In this document: piece by piece, positions 34,583 through 43,146 of the stretch
How positions within the stretch are numbered: the first letter of the stretch is position 1
Layout: each line of letters begins with the position of its first letter
Assembly (NCBI GenBank): GCA_031401235.1
Contig: JANNRJ010000013.1
Span: 1-49,936 of the forward strand
Direction of reading: 5' to 3'
Length of the DNA: 49,936 nt
DNA from: UBA3006 sp031401235
Lineage (GTDB): Bacteria > Actinomycetota > Acidimicrobiia > Acidimicrobiales > Ilumatobacteraceae
The notes under the pieces: generated by a model
Database searches by the model: none
Seen by the model: only the letters and a program-made list of their open reading frames with translations
Told to the model about the DNA's origin: nothing
Translations under genes and position numbers: made by a program

Positions 34583-36949
34583 ATGGCAAATAAGCCCCGG
34601 CGGGGCTCTACGACTGTGCGCACCGGCAAGGGCCGACGTCCAAAAGTCTCGCGTAGCCATACTCCTGTTGATCCAGAAGAACCGACGTATCAGCAACCGC
34701 CAAGGTATTCCCATATGCGCACAGCCATCGCTGGTCGCGGGCATGAATTCGGCGGAATCGCCCTGATTTGTTTGGGTATTTTGCTCTCGTTTTCTATTTA
34801 TGTGAACATTGCCGGCCCACTCGGCCGAGGGCTCAATTCGTCGCTGTCGTGGCTGATCGGAGTCGGAAGATTTGTCTTGCCAGTCGTATGTATTGTCGCC
34901 GGACTCGCCTTCATCAAACGTACTGAGGTTCAACACCGCGTCCGGCTCGCCTTCGGCTGGAGCATTGTCTGGGTCTCAATTCTCGGGCTCATCCATATCG
35001 TCTGGGGTTCAAACGATATTCACGCCAACCTTGATGCGCTTGCTCGCTCGGGCGGCTGGCTCGGTGCTCTTGTCGGGGAGCCACTACGAAGTTTATTAAG
35101 TGGGATTGGGGCAACTGTCGTGCTACTCGCCGTGATTATTGGCGGAGTGTTACTTATCACTGGCAAAACATTGCCCGAACTAATAAAAGTTATTCGCACA
35201 TGGGCCGATGGCATGTCCACCGAATCGACGAATGACTTTATCGATACCGGATCGAATCGTGACGACTATTTCGGACATGACGAAAACGGTGCGGGCAGAG
35301 ATGACCGCGGATCGCCTGTATTTTACGACATCGATCTGGACGAAGAAAATATGCCTCGGCGAACTAAACGCAAGCAGGCCGGTCGCCAAGAATCCCATAA
35401 CGTTGGTGCGCCGACATTCGCTCCAACCAAAGTGGTGAAGGGCGAAGCGATTCAAATGCCCCTTGGCCCCGGTGCTCAAGCCAGCAGTTGGGCGCTCCCA
35501 ACACTGGACATGTTGTCCGTCACCCGACATGCGCAGGCCGACGAAATGCGCATCCGACAACGTGGCGAAGTATTAGTTGAAGCGTTGAAGGAACATGGCG
35601 TGGAAACAACATTGGTGGGCTTCACCCGCGGACCCACTGTCACACGGTATGAACTATCCCTCGGCGGTGGTGTCAAAGTCGCTCACGTGACTTCGCTGTC
35701 ACGAGATATCGCCTACACGATGGCGGCAACCGATGTGAGAATTCTCGCTCCGATTCCTGGACGCTCGGCGATTGGAATTGAAGTTCCCAACGAACAGCGA
35801 GAGCTCGTATCGCTGGGTGATCTCATGGATTCGCAAGAGGCGCGCGGAGTGATGCATCCACTTGAGGTTGCAATCGGCAAGGACATTTCTGGTCATGCCT
35901 TGTTTTTGAATATTGCCAACACGCCGCATTTGCTTATTGCAGGTACCACCGGTGCAGGTAAATCGAGCGTGCTCAACTGCATCATCACCTCAATACTGGT
36001 GCGGTCAACTCCGGATCAAGTTCGACTCATTCTCATCGACCCAAAACAAGTTGAAATGGCCCAGTACGCCCGCTTGCCCCATTTGCTGACTGCGCCCGTG
36101 ACCAATCCTAAAAAGGCGGCCAATGCTCTCGGCTGGGCGGTTAAGGAGATGGAGCGACGCTACGACATGCTCGTCGAAGCCGGTTTCCGTGATGTAATCG
36201 GATACAACGCGGCCTATGACCGCGGTGATCTTGTGGCTGATGAATATTCCGATCGGACCTACGAACGTGTGCCATACATTCTTATTGTCGTCGATGAATT
36301 AAATGACTTAATGATGGTGGCGGCCCGTGATGTTGAGGATTGCATCACGCGTATTGCCCAAAAGGCGCGTGCCGTGGGTATTCACCTCATCATTGCGACT
36401 CAGCGTCCGAGTGTGAACGTGATTACCGGAGTGATCAAGGCCAATATTCCCGCCCGAATGGCCTTTGCCGTTTCCAGCCTCACCGATAGCCGCGTCATTT
36501 TGGATCAATCTGGCGCCGAGAAACTAATTGGTAAAGGCGACATGTTGCTTCTTCCTGGCAACACTTCGGTATCACAACGGGTGCAGTCTGCATGGGTTGA
36601 CGAAAGTGAAGTGCGAAAAATTGTTGGTCACTGGCGTCGTCAAGCCCCGGAACTTGTGTATGTCAGTGGCATCGAAGGCGAACACTCAAGTCACGGATCA
36701 CCGTTTGGTGGCACCACCGGCGACAGCGGAGATGACGAATTGATGCGTCAAGCGATGGATCTCGTGGTCCGAACTCAGCAGGGTTCGACGTCCATGTTGC
36801 AGCGAAAGTTGAAGATCGGCTTCGCCCGAGCAGGACGAATTATGGATCTTCTTGAATCTCGTGGTGTAGTCGGACCTAGTGAAGGTTCCAAACCGCGAGA
36901 AGTTCTGATGACCCTCGAAGAACTTGAGCAATTACAGCGCGCCAGTTAG
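34583..36949 (+). CDS. ftsK: FtsK/SpoIIIE DNA translocase
   Basis: Septum-located DNA pump that clears chromosome from the closing division site. The 788-residue protein has a basic N-terminus, about four membrane spans between residues 50 and 200, an acidic linker, the FtsK alpha/beta motor with Walker A GTTGAGKSSVLN and Walker B ILIVVDELNDLM, the RPSVNVITGVIKANIPARMAF segment, and a C-terminal gamma winged helix (STSMLQRKLKIGFARAGRIMDLLESRGVVG) that reads orienting DNA sequences. The ATG at 34583 begins a Lys/Arg-rich stretch. The linker is short compared with E. coli FtsK, as in SpoIIIE. Confidence 0.96.
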   Translation: MANKPRRGSTTVRTGKGRRPKVSRSHTPVDPEEPTYQQPPRYSHMRTAIAGRGHEFGGIALICLGILLSFSIYVNIAGPLGRGLNSSLSWLIGVGRFVLPVVCIVAGLAFIKRTEVQHRVRLAFGWSIVWVSILGLIHIVWGSNDIHANLDALARSGGWLGALVGEPLRSLLSGIGATVVLLAVIIGGVLLITGKTLPELIKVIRTWADGMSTESTNDFIDTGSNRDDYFGHDENGAGRDDRGSPVFYDIDLDEENMPRRTKRKQAGRQESHNVGAPTFAPTKVVKGEAIQMPLGPGAQASSWALPTLDMLSVTRHAQADEMRIRQRGEVLVEALKEHGVETTLVGFTRGPTVTRYELSLGGGVKVAHVTSLSRDIAYTMAATDVRILAPIPGRSAIGIEVPNEQRELVSLGDLMDSQEARGVMHPLEVAIGKDISGHALFLNIANTPHLLIAGTTGAGKSSVLNCIITSILVRSTPDQVRLILIDPKQVEMAQYARLPHLLTAPVTNPKKAANALGWAVKEMERRYDMLVEAGFRDVIGYNAAYDRGDLVADEYSDRTYERVPYILIVVDELNDLMMVAARDVEDCITRIAQKARAVGIHLIIATQRPSVNVITGVIKANIPARMAFAVSSLTDSRVILDQSGAEKLIGKGDMLLLPGNTSVSQRVQSAWVDESEVRKIVGHWRRQAPELVYVSGIEGEHSSHGSPFGGTTGDSGDDELMRQAMDLVVRTQQGSTSMLQRKLKIGFARAGRIMDLLESRGVVGPSEGSKPREVLMTLEELEQLQRAS

Positions 36950-36962
36950 TGTCAAGGGTCGT

Positions 36963-37877
36963 ATGGCTGAATTCGTAGAAATTGCAACCGGATTGCGTTT
37001 TCCGGAAGGTCCGATCGCACTGCCAGACGGCAGTGTTGTGCTGGTCGAGATGTTTGGTAAGTGCATCACGCGTGTGATGCCCGATGGAAGCACGACCACC
37101 GTGGCCAAGATTGACGGTGGTCCGAACGGAATCGCCGTTGGTCCGGACGGTGCGCTGTATCTCTGTAACAACGGCGGATCATTTACCGAAGTCAATTTTG
37201 GTGGACTTACTTTTCCTGGACCATTTACCCCGACGAACTACATCGGCGGTCGAATCCAGCGAGTGGACATGGATTCTGGAGTGGTCACCGAGTTGTATAC
37301 CGAGTGTGATGGACACAAATTACGCGGACCAAACGACATTGTGTTTGACACAAGTGGCGGGATGTGGTTTACCGATCACGGCATACGGCACGATCGGTCG
37401 GCCGATCTCACCGGTATTTACTACGCCAAAATTGATGGCTCATTCATTCGCGAAGTGATCTTTCCCAGCGAAGCTCCAAACGGCATCGGACTCTCACCCG
37501 ATGGATCAACGCTGTATTGGGCGGAGACATTTACAGGCCGCGTCTTTAAAGCCACGGTCATTGGTCCCGGTGAGATTGCGCCGTTTTCTTCGATAGATCC
37601 GTCGAATTGTTTGTGTGGTTTGGCCGGACTGCAGTTACTCGACTCACTTGCCGTGGATGGTGACGGCAATGTGTGCGTTGCAACCCTGCTCAATGGTGGC
37701 ATCACGGTTATTTCTCCTAAAGGAGAAATTCTTCAACACATCGCCACCGGCGACCCACTCACCACCAACATTTGCTTTGGTGGTGCTGATTTTCAAACGG
37801 CTTACATCACACTTTCGGGTACTGGCAAACTCGTTTCAATGCATTGGCCATACAAAGGCTTGCGCCTCAACTACTGA
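36963..37877 (+). CDS. SMP-30/gluconolactonase-like beta-propeller protein
   Basis: A 304-residue six-bladed propeller of the SMP-30/gluconolactonase/LRE family, which hydrolyses sugar lactones. Seen: the N-terminal metal-ligand Glu in LRFPEGPIALPDG, GGPNGIAVGPDG, the conserved GPNDIVFDTSGGMWFTDHG, EAPNGIGLSPDG, and DSLAVDGDGNVCVA with the catalytic Asp. I start at the ATG at 36963 with AGGG just upstream; the frame is open to 36924, inside the ftsK end, but that part is not family-like. It sits between ftsK and rimO. The substrate is unknown. Confidence 0.9.
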   Translation: MAEFVEIATGLRFPEGPIALPDGSVVLVEMFGKCITRVMPDGSTTTVAKIDGGPNGIAVGPDGALYLCNNGGSFTEVNFGGLTFPGPFTPTNYIGGRIQRVDMDSGVVTELYTECDGHKLRGPNDIVFDTSGGMWFTDHGIRHDRSADLTGIYYAKIDGSFIREVIFPSEAPNGIGLSPDGSTLYWAETFTGRVFKATVIGPGEIAPFSSIDPSNCLCGLAGLQLLDSLAVDGDGNVCVATLLNGGITVISPKGEILQHIATGDPLTTNICFGGADFQTAYITLSGTGKLVSMHWPYKGLRLNY

Positions 37878-37892
37878 GTCTCGGTAGGCTCA

Positions 37893-39203
37893 ATGACCGT
37901 GCAACAACGGTTCTACATCGAGACATTGGGCTGTCCAAAAAATGACGTCGACTCGGACAAAATCGTTGGTCTCCTGCTTGCTGACGGACTTAGTGCAACT
38001 GATGATCCCTCGGCCGCCGACGTAGTGGTAGTCAACACTTGCGCCTTCATTGAAGATGCGCGCAAGGAGAGTATCGATACCGTGCTGGCTCTAGGTGCCC
38101 GTCGCAAGGACGGGGCTCGACTGGTTGTCACCGGCTGTATGGCCGAGCGATATGGTCCAGAACTGGCCGCGGCGATGCCAGAAGTTGATCAGGTTGCTGG
38201 TTTTGGCGTTCCGGTCAAGTGGGGTCGAAAATCACTCGCGGTGACAAGTGCCAATATTCCAAGTTTTGATCTGCTCAATTTGCCCCGACCACCCTCGAGT
38301 TCTCCATGGGCATATGTGAAGATTGCCGAGGGATGCGATCGCAGTTGTGGTTTTTGCGCTATTCCATCCTTTCGCGGACCGCAACGTAGCCGCGACATCG
38401 AGTCGATCCTTCGTGAAGTCGATGAACTTGGCGCACAAGAAATTGTTCTTGTGGCGCAAGACTTGGCAAGCTACGGCAAGGATCGGCCGAGTGATTTGGG
38501 TGCTGGATCAATCGTTCCACTAGTTCGTGCAGTTTCGGCAAAGGTTGAACGCACCAGATTGTTGTATTTGTATCCAAGCGATCTTTCTGACGAACTTATT
38601 GATGTGATTCTTGACACTGGAGTTGCCTATTTTGACCTCTCCCTGCAACACGTTTCCAAGCAACATTTGCGTCGAATGCGAAGGTGGGGAGATGGGACGC
38701 GATTTCTCAAGCGCATTAGCGATATTCGGTCGATCGAACCGAACGCCGCATTTCGAAGTAATTTCATTATTGGCTACCCAGGCGAAACCGAAGAAGATCA
38801 TGATCAACTCATTAAATTCGTTGAGCAGGCACAACTAGATTGGTGCGGTTTTTTCACCTTCAGTCCTGAGGAGGGAACATTTGCCCTCGGACTGCCAAAC
38901 CCAGTACCGGTCGGATTGATGAATCAGCGGATAGCCGAGTTGCGCGAATTGCAAGACTCGATCACTGCGACACGGCGCGACGATCTGATTGGGACAACCT
39001 TGCGGATTCTGGTAGACGAACAGGGTGTCGCTCGGAGCCATCGCGAAGCACCGTCTATCGACGGGATCATTCACGTCGACCACTCATTGGCGATCGGCAC
39101 ATTCCATGATGTCGAAATAGCCGATGCGATGGGCCCGGATCTGGTGGCCGTGGGGTCCACGCTTTTTGATATCGCCGACATTGGAGACGACAATGCCAAC
39201 TGA
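37893..39203 (+). CDS. rimO: Ribosomal protein S12 methylthiotransferase RimO
   Basis: Radical-SAM enzyme that methylthiolates an Asp of ribosomal protein S12. The 436-residue protein has the UPF0004 domain with its first cluster Cys in TLGCPKNDVDSD, a second in NTCAFIEDARKES and a third in VTGCMAERYG. The radical-SAM CxxxCxxC is CDRSCGFC, followed by IPSFRGPQRSR, and there is a C-terminal TRAM-like segment. The pattern NDVDS in place of NxxDS-E distinguishes RimO from MiaB. The stop overlaps pgsA. Confidence 0.95.
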   Translation: MTVQQRFYIETLGCPKNDVDSDKIVGLLLADGLSATDDPSAADVVVVNTCAFIEDARKESIDTVLALGARRKDGARLVVTGCMAERYGPELAAAMPEVDQVAGFGVPVKWGRKSLAVTSANIPSFDLLNLPRPPSSSPWAYVKIAEGCDRSCGFCAIPSFRGPQRSRDIESILREVDELGAQEIVLVAQDLASYGKDRPSDLGAGSIVPLVRAVSAKVERTRLLYLYPSDLSDELIDVILDTGVAYFDLSLQHVSKQHLRRMRRWGDGTRFLKRISDIRSIEPNAAFRSNFIIGYPGETEEDHDQLIKFVEQAQLDWCGFFTFSPEEGTFALGLPNPVPVGLMNQRIAELRELQDSITATRRDDLIGTTLRILVDEQGVARSHREAPSIDGIIHVDHSLAIGTFHDVEIADAMGPDLVAVGSTLFDIADIGDDNAN

Positions 39204-39747
39204 TCCAAGTGCGATTCGCACATGGGCAAATGCTGTCACGGTAAGTCGTCTGCTTGTATCTCCTTTGCTGTTCGCGATGATCCCAAACGATAAGAATGGT
39301 TCGTGGATCGCCACAGGATTGTGGTTCGTATTGTGCCTCAGCGATTTGATCGACGGCAATCTGGCCCGAAAATACGGGACCACCCGCAGTGGCGCCTTTC
39401 TCGACCCACTCGCCGACAAGGTGCTTGTGCTCGGGGCGATGTTTACTCTTGTGAGCCACAGCGTTTTCAGCGTTTGGCCGGTCGCGGTGATCGCAATCCG
39501 CGAGATCGCTGTCAGCGTCTATCGCGTATTTGCTGGGGCCAAAGGTGTGAGTATGCCGGCGAGTCGCACCGCCAAAATTAAGACACTCAGTCAACAAATG
39601 GCAGTTGGCTTCGCCCTGCTTCCATTTACAGCGGTCAACTACACGTTCACCTGGATGATTACATTGTGGCTTGCCGTGGCGCTCACTGTGTTGAGCGGCG
39701 CGCAATATGCGTTGCGTGCCCTGCCGACCAAATCAAAAAGGTCATAG
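39193..39747 (+). CDS. pgsA: CDP-diacylglycerol-glycerol-3-phosphate phosphatidyltransferase
   Basis: Inner-membrane enzyme of phosphatidylglycerol synthesis. The 184-residue protein has the CDP-alcohol phosphatidyltransferase signature D-G-x2-A-R-x8-G-x3-D-x3-D as DGNLARKYGTTRSGAFLDPLADK, plus several membrane spans. I start at the ATG at 39193, with GGAG 6 bases upstream and an 11-base overlap with rimO; the frame reaches back to 39124 without family-like sequence. The pgsA-cinA order is standard in actinobacteria. Confidence 0.93.
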   Translation: MPTDPSAIRTWANAVTVSRLLVSPLLFAMIPNDKNGSWIATGLWFVLCLSDLIDGNLARKYGTTRSGAFLDPLADKVLVLGAMFTLVSHSVFSVWPVAVIAIREIAVSVYRVFAGAKGVSMPASRTAKIKTLSQQMAVGFALLPFTAVNYTFTWMITLWLAVALTVLSGAQYALRALPTKSKRS

Positions 39748-39749
39748 TC

Positions 39750-40994
39750 GTGCGTTGTGACGTCGTTGCGGTCGGAACCGAGTTGTTACTCGGCCAAATT
39801 GTCGACACCAATTCGGCTTGGCTTGGTGAACAATTGGCCCTTGCCGGAATCGACTCTTGTCTGCAAATAAAAGTTGGCGACAATGTCGGTCGCGTTGTCG
39901 CAGCATTGCGTCTGACTCTCGCCGAAGCCGACGCGATCATCATCTGTGGCGGTCTTGGTCCGACGCATGACGACATCACCCGCGAAGCAATTGCCCAAGT
40001 TATGGGTGTTGAACTTGAATTCGATGACGATCTAGGTGCAGTGATTGCCGAAATGTTCGCCAGTCGTAATCGCCGGATGCCCGAGATCAATATGCGACAG
40101 GCGATGGTGCCGAGGGGGGCGACGGTAATTCCTCAACGACGGGGTACCGCGCCGGGGCTCATTTGCCCAGTGGGCGACAAAGTGATGTATGCCGTTCCCG
40201 GAGTGCCATTCGAGTTGTATGAAATGTATGAACGGGCGATTGTGCCTGATTTGCTGCAGCGAAGTGGCACGGTGGCGGCAATTGGAAGTCGAGTGTTGCG
40301 CACGTGGGGGAATAGTGAAAGTGGTCTGAACGAGCAACTCTTCGAAATCATTGCTGAACTTGAGAAGCTGGGCAATCCGACTCTGGCATTCTTGGCCAGC
40401 GGTTGGGACGGAATCAAGGTCCGACTCACCGCAAAGGCTCGGACTCATCAAGAAGTGTTGGATTTGCTCGAAACATGGGAGACAAAAGTCCGTTCAGCCG
40501 TTGGCGATATTGTCTTTGGAATTGATGGCGATTCGATGGAGTCTGTAGTGATTGATCTCCTGCGAAGTCGTGGTTTTACGCTTGGCTTGGCCGAATCGGT
40601 CACTGGGGGATTGGTGGCTGGCCGACTGACGAATACTTCGGGTGCCAGCGATGTGTTTCGCGGCGCAGTTGTGTCGTATTCAAGTGAAGTGAAAGTTGAA
40701 TTGCTCGGAGTGCAGGCCGGCCCTGTCGTTTCCGAGGCAGCGGCAATCGCGATGGCTGTGGGGGCGCGAAAGGTTTTGGGAAGCGATATTGGTCTTGCCC
40801 TCACTGGAGTGGCCGGACCAAATGAGCAAGATGGACAACCGGTGGGAACATTGTGTGTGGGCTTAGCCCTACCCGATAACACAACGCGGGCACGAACATT
40901 TCATTTGCCTGGCGCACGGGATCAAATGCGACAGTTGTCGGTGATCAGCGCCCTTGATGTATTACGCCGTTCTCTTCGTGAATCGGCAATATAG
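39750..40994 (+). CDS. cinA: CinA-like protein (MoaB-like domain plus nicotinamide-nucleotide amidase)
   Basis: A 414-residue competence/damage-inducible protein. The N-terminal COG1058/MoaB-like domain shows VGTELLLGQIVDTNSAWLG and ICGGLGPTHDDITREA; the C-terminal PncC-type domain shows LAESVTGGLVAGRLTN, GAVVSYSSEVK and ALTGVAGPNEQDGQPVGT. The latter deamidates NMN in NAD recycling. The GTG at 39750 has AAGG upstream, and the longer frame from 39666 overlaps pgsA without family-like sequence. In many actinobacteria recA lies just downstream; here a lipoprotein gene follows instead. Confidence 0.94.
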   Translation: MRCDVVAVGTELLLGQIVDTNSAWLGEQLALAGIDSCLQIKVGDNVGRVVAALRLTLAEADAIIICGGLGPTHDDITREAIAQVMGVELEFDDDLGAVIAEMFASRNRRMPEINMRQAMVPRGATVIPQRRGTAPGLICPVGDKVMYAVPGVPFELYEMYERAIVPDLLQRSGTVAAIGSRVLRTWGNSESGLNEQLFEIIAELEKLGNPTLAFLASGWDGIKVRLTAKARTHQEVLDLLETWETKVRSAVGDIVFGIDGDSMESVVIDLLRSRGFTLGLAESVTGGLVAGRLTNTSGASDVFRGAVVSYSSEVKVELLGVQAGPVVSEAAAIAMAVGARKVLGSDIGLALTGVAGPNEQDGQPVGTLCVGLALPDNTTRARTFHLPGARDQMRQLSVISALDVLRRSLRESAI

Positions 40995-41014
40995 CCGCCG
41001 ACTAGAATTGATCC

Positions 41015-41593
41015 ATGGCACGATTTGGCGCTCTCATTGGCGTCTGTGCGGTCACGTTGAGTGCTTGCTCGGTTAGCACACCTAGTAGTTCACCATCCAC
41101 GACATTGGAGATCTCGACGACGACGAGCCCAATCGAGACATCGACAACGTCAATAAGCCCTGAAACCACGGCGGTGACAACAACAGTGGCGCCAATCCCG
41201 GTTCCAGAAACCACTATTGCCCCAACCGATCAAATGTGTATCAAAGTGTTGCAGTGCCAATTTGCCAATTTGGTCGGGTTTGACTTTTCCAATCTCAAAC
41301 TTGATTTCGTTGACTTCAGTGTTGCCAGTTTGGCTGGTGCCAAGTTCATCCGGGCAAGTCTTAAGCAGGCATCGTTCATTCGAGCCGACCTCACCGGCGC
41401 TGATTTCACGGGGGCCAATCTCACAAGTGTCAATTTGACCGCCGCAGTGCTGGCCGGAGCTGATTTCACCAACGCCAATCTCACCAATACTGTGATTTGT
41501 GGTGTGGACCTTGAATCGGTGATCGGGATAAGTGAAAAACAGCTCGGCGAAGTGCAGGTATACCGTGAAAAGGGAAATCGCTACTGTCCGTAG
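41015..41593 (+). CDS. Pentapeptide-repeat lipoprotein
   Basis: A 192-residue secreted lipoprotein. There is a short signal with the lipobox TLSAC (Cys18), then a long Ser/Thr/Pro-rich linker to about residue 70, then a Cys pair (CIKVLQC), then about ten consecutive pentapeptide repeats of the A(D/N)LXX type (for example FIRADLTGADFTGANLTSVNL), which fold as a right-handed beta-helix. The tail returns to unique sequence ending in Cys-Pro. Known pentapeptide proteins mimic DNA or act as scaffolds, but the function of surface lipoprotein forms is not known. It follows cinA by 20 bases. Confidence 0.85.
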   Translation: MARFGALIGVCAVTLSACSVSTPSSSPSTTLEISTTTSPIETSTTSISPETTAVTTTVAPIPVPETTIAPTDQMCIKVLQCQFANLVGFDFSNLKLDFVDFSVASLAGAKFIRASLKQASFIRADLTGADFTGANLTSVNLTAAVLAGADFTNANLTNTVICGVDLESVIGISEKQLGEVQVYREKGNRYCP

Positions 41594-42120
41594 TATCCAT
41601 CCAACGTGCCTCCAGTCGGGTTCCCCAGCCGTGGCGAAATGGCATGGGTGTGCAATACGAGGTCGCGGCTAACGGACCACTCCCGGATGGTTGGTCATGG
41701 CGACTCTCAACTGCCGATATTCTCCATGACGCTCCTTTTTCGCTATATCCCGGAGTGGTTCGCGAATTCTGCGTGGCCACAGGCAATGGTGTGATCCTGA
41801 CCATTGATGGAGTTTCCCATCACTGTGGTCGGCATTCGATTACGACCTTTGACGGTGGCTCTTCCATACACGCATCCGTAATAGATGGCCCAACAAAAGA
41901 CATCAATCTGATGGTCAGGCATGATTCGCCCCCAATACATTTGGCGATCCACACAGCTGGCGACAGTTTCCAGGGCGCCGAAGCACTATTGGCACTCGAC
42001 GGCGGCGCAAAGTTAATCGTGAACGAAAAAAGAGTCGATTTGGGCGAACTTGATGCGGTATTAAGTGTGGACAATTGCGTGATAATCGTTAGCGAGGGTT
42101 CGATCGTCTCGGTGCGATGA
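41584..42120 (+). CDS. HutD/Ves family cupin, probable CTG start
   Basis: A 178-residue HutD-family bicupin. The family N-terminal pattern R-x-x-PW-(K/R)-N-G-x-G is seen as RVPQPWRNGMGVQYEVA, and the body has LPDGWSWRLSTADI and YPGVVREFCVATGNGVILTIDG. The first ATG (41644) falls inside the conserved N-terminus. Upstream to the in-frame stop there is no ATG, GTG or TTG, but a CTG at 41584 with AAAGGGA 7 bases upstream gives a natural N-terminus. It would overlap the lipoprotein gene by 10 bases. HutD is linked to histidine use, but no hut genes are nearby, so its role is unclear. Confidence 0.82.
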   Translation: MSVVSIQRASSRVPQPWRNGMGVQYEVAANGPLPDGWSWRLSTADILHDAPFSLYPGVVREFCVATGNGVILTIDGVSHHCGRHSITTFDGGSSIHASVIDGPTKDINLMVRHDSPPIHLAIHTAGDSFQGAEALLALDGGAKLIVNEKRVDLGELDAVLSVDNCVIIVSEGSIVSVR

Positions 42121-42196
42121 CCTTGGCAACTTAAACGAGTAAGTTTTTCACGAACACACAAACACCCAAAGAAATTGCTGAACTAGGAAAGGTCCT

Positions 42197-42631
42197 ATGC
42201 CGACTCTAAAAAAGCACCCCCATATTCGCAGTGGCGAGCAACTCACCCGCGGCGAACGCGCCGCCGACACCGTCCGCAATGGCATGGGTTCGTGGCCTTT
42301 TGTCTTTACCGCATTGGTGATGCTGGGGGTTTGGATGGCCTACAACCGGAACATCGGATTTGACCCTTACCCCTTCATTTTGCTCAATCTCGTGCTTTCC
42401 TGCTTGGCCGCCATGCAAGGGTCGATTCTGCTCATTGCCGCCAAACGAGCCGACACCATCTCCGGCGAACTTGCCTTGCACACATATCAAATCGACAAAG
42501 AAAACCTTGAGCTAACTCGAACGGTCCACGAACTCGCTCAAGATCTCAAGAGGCTGACGACGGCGGTGTATCACCATGTCGGCGCAGACCTTACCGATAC
42601 AAACAAACCACCGGAGACTCCAACGGTTTAG
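42197..42631 (+). CDS. DUF1003 membrane protein
   Basis: A 144-residue protein of the DUF1003 family. It has a basic N-terminus (RGERAADTVRNGMGSW), two membrane segments separated by the family motif FDPYPFILLNLVLSCLAAMQG, then a C-terminal helical region that may form a coiled coil (NLELTRTVHELAQDLKRL). The ATG at 42197 is preceded by a good AGGAAAGG. The function of the family is unknown; some members are stress-related or have RNA-dependent roles in other bacteria. It stands alone between HutD and a small membrane protein gene. Confidence 0.9.
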   Translation: MPTLKKHPHIRSGEQLTRGERAADTVRNGMGSWPFVFTALVMLGVWMAYNRNIGFDPYPFILLNLVLSCLAAMQGSILLIAAKRADTISGELALHTYQIDKENLELTRTVHELAQDLKRLTTAVYHHVGADLTDTNKPPETPTV

Positions 42632-42725
42632 GTTTGAGCCATATTCCATAAGCCTCGCAGAGTTGGATAGAGCTGGGCTTGTGACATCCACCACTTATGT
42701 GTGCGTTCGGCGTAAGTTCGAAATA

Positions 42726-42745
42726 GCAGGAAATTCCTGCAGGAA
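42726..42745. promoter_or_regulatory. Palindromes next to the ribosome binding site
   Basis: GCAGGAA-A-TTCCTGC (42726-42740) and the perfect 12-bp palindrome TTCCTGCAGGAA (42734-42745) share one arm, so two alternative hairpins are possible. The Shine-Dalgarno GAGGAG of the small membrane protein gene begins a few bases later. It may be an operator or a translation switch. Confidence 0.4.
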
Positions 42746-42760
42746 TGAGGAGAAAAATTC

Positions 42761-43072
42761 ATGTACGTACTCGGTGCACTTTTACTTTTGGCAGTGCTGC
42801 TTGGCTCGGTGACTCACGTCGTCAATTCAATATTCAGCACATTTGGACTTTCAGCGTCAATCGGGAAAATTCCAATTATTGGAGCCAATTGGAGCCTTGT
42901 CATCAGCATTCTGATGATGTGGATACTTGACATCAACCCACTCGGAGGCTGGATGCCAACTGGTGATTGGGAAAGTTGGATTGTCATCGTCGCCAATGGC
43001 GCCGTTGTATTCGGAATGGTTCCAGTCAAGGATGCGGTAATTTCGATGGTAAATAGGGGCCTTAGGGCGTAA
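42761..43072 (+). CDS. Small membrane protein, unknown family
   Basis: A 103-residue protein that I do not recognise. It has three hydrophobic segments: at the N-terminus (YVLGALLLLAVLLGSVTHVV), in the middle (WSLVISILMMWILDI) and near the end (WIVIVANGAVVFGMVP), with short polar loops. The ATG at 42761 has a strong GAGGAG 9 bases upstream, and the gene is followed by a strong hairpin terminator, so it is very likely a real transcription unit of one gene. A palindrome overlaps its upstream region. No charged or catalytic residues suggest a function. Confidence 0.8.
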   Translation: MYVLGALLLLAVLLGSVTHVVNSIFSTFGLSASIGKIPIIGANWSLVISILMMWILDINPLGGWMPTGDWESWIVIVANGAVVFGMVPVKDAVISMVNRGLRA

Positions 43073-43098
43073 CCCAAACTTCGAAAACGAACGTAGAC

Positions 43099-43128
43099 AA
43101 GGGGCCGCCGGGAAACCGGTGGCCCCTT
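43099..43128 (+). terminator. Strong stem-loop, terminator-like
   Basis: A 13-bp stem (43099-43111 with 43116-43128, one G-T pair) closed by a GAAA tetraloop, followed by GCGTTTATC. It is the strongest hairpin I found. The T tract is short, so termination may be only partial. It lies 26 bases after the small membrane protein gene. Confidence 0.8.
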
Positions 43129-43146
43129 GCGTTTATCCTGTAGGAG

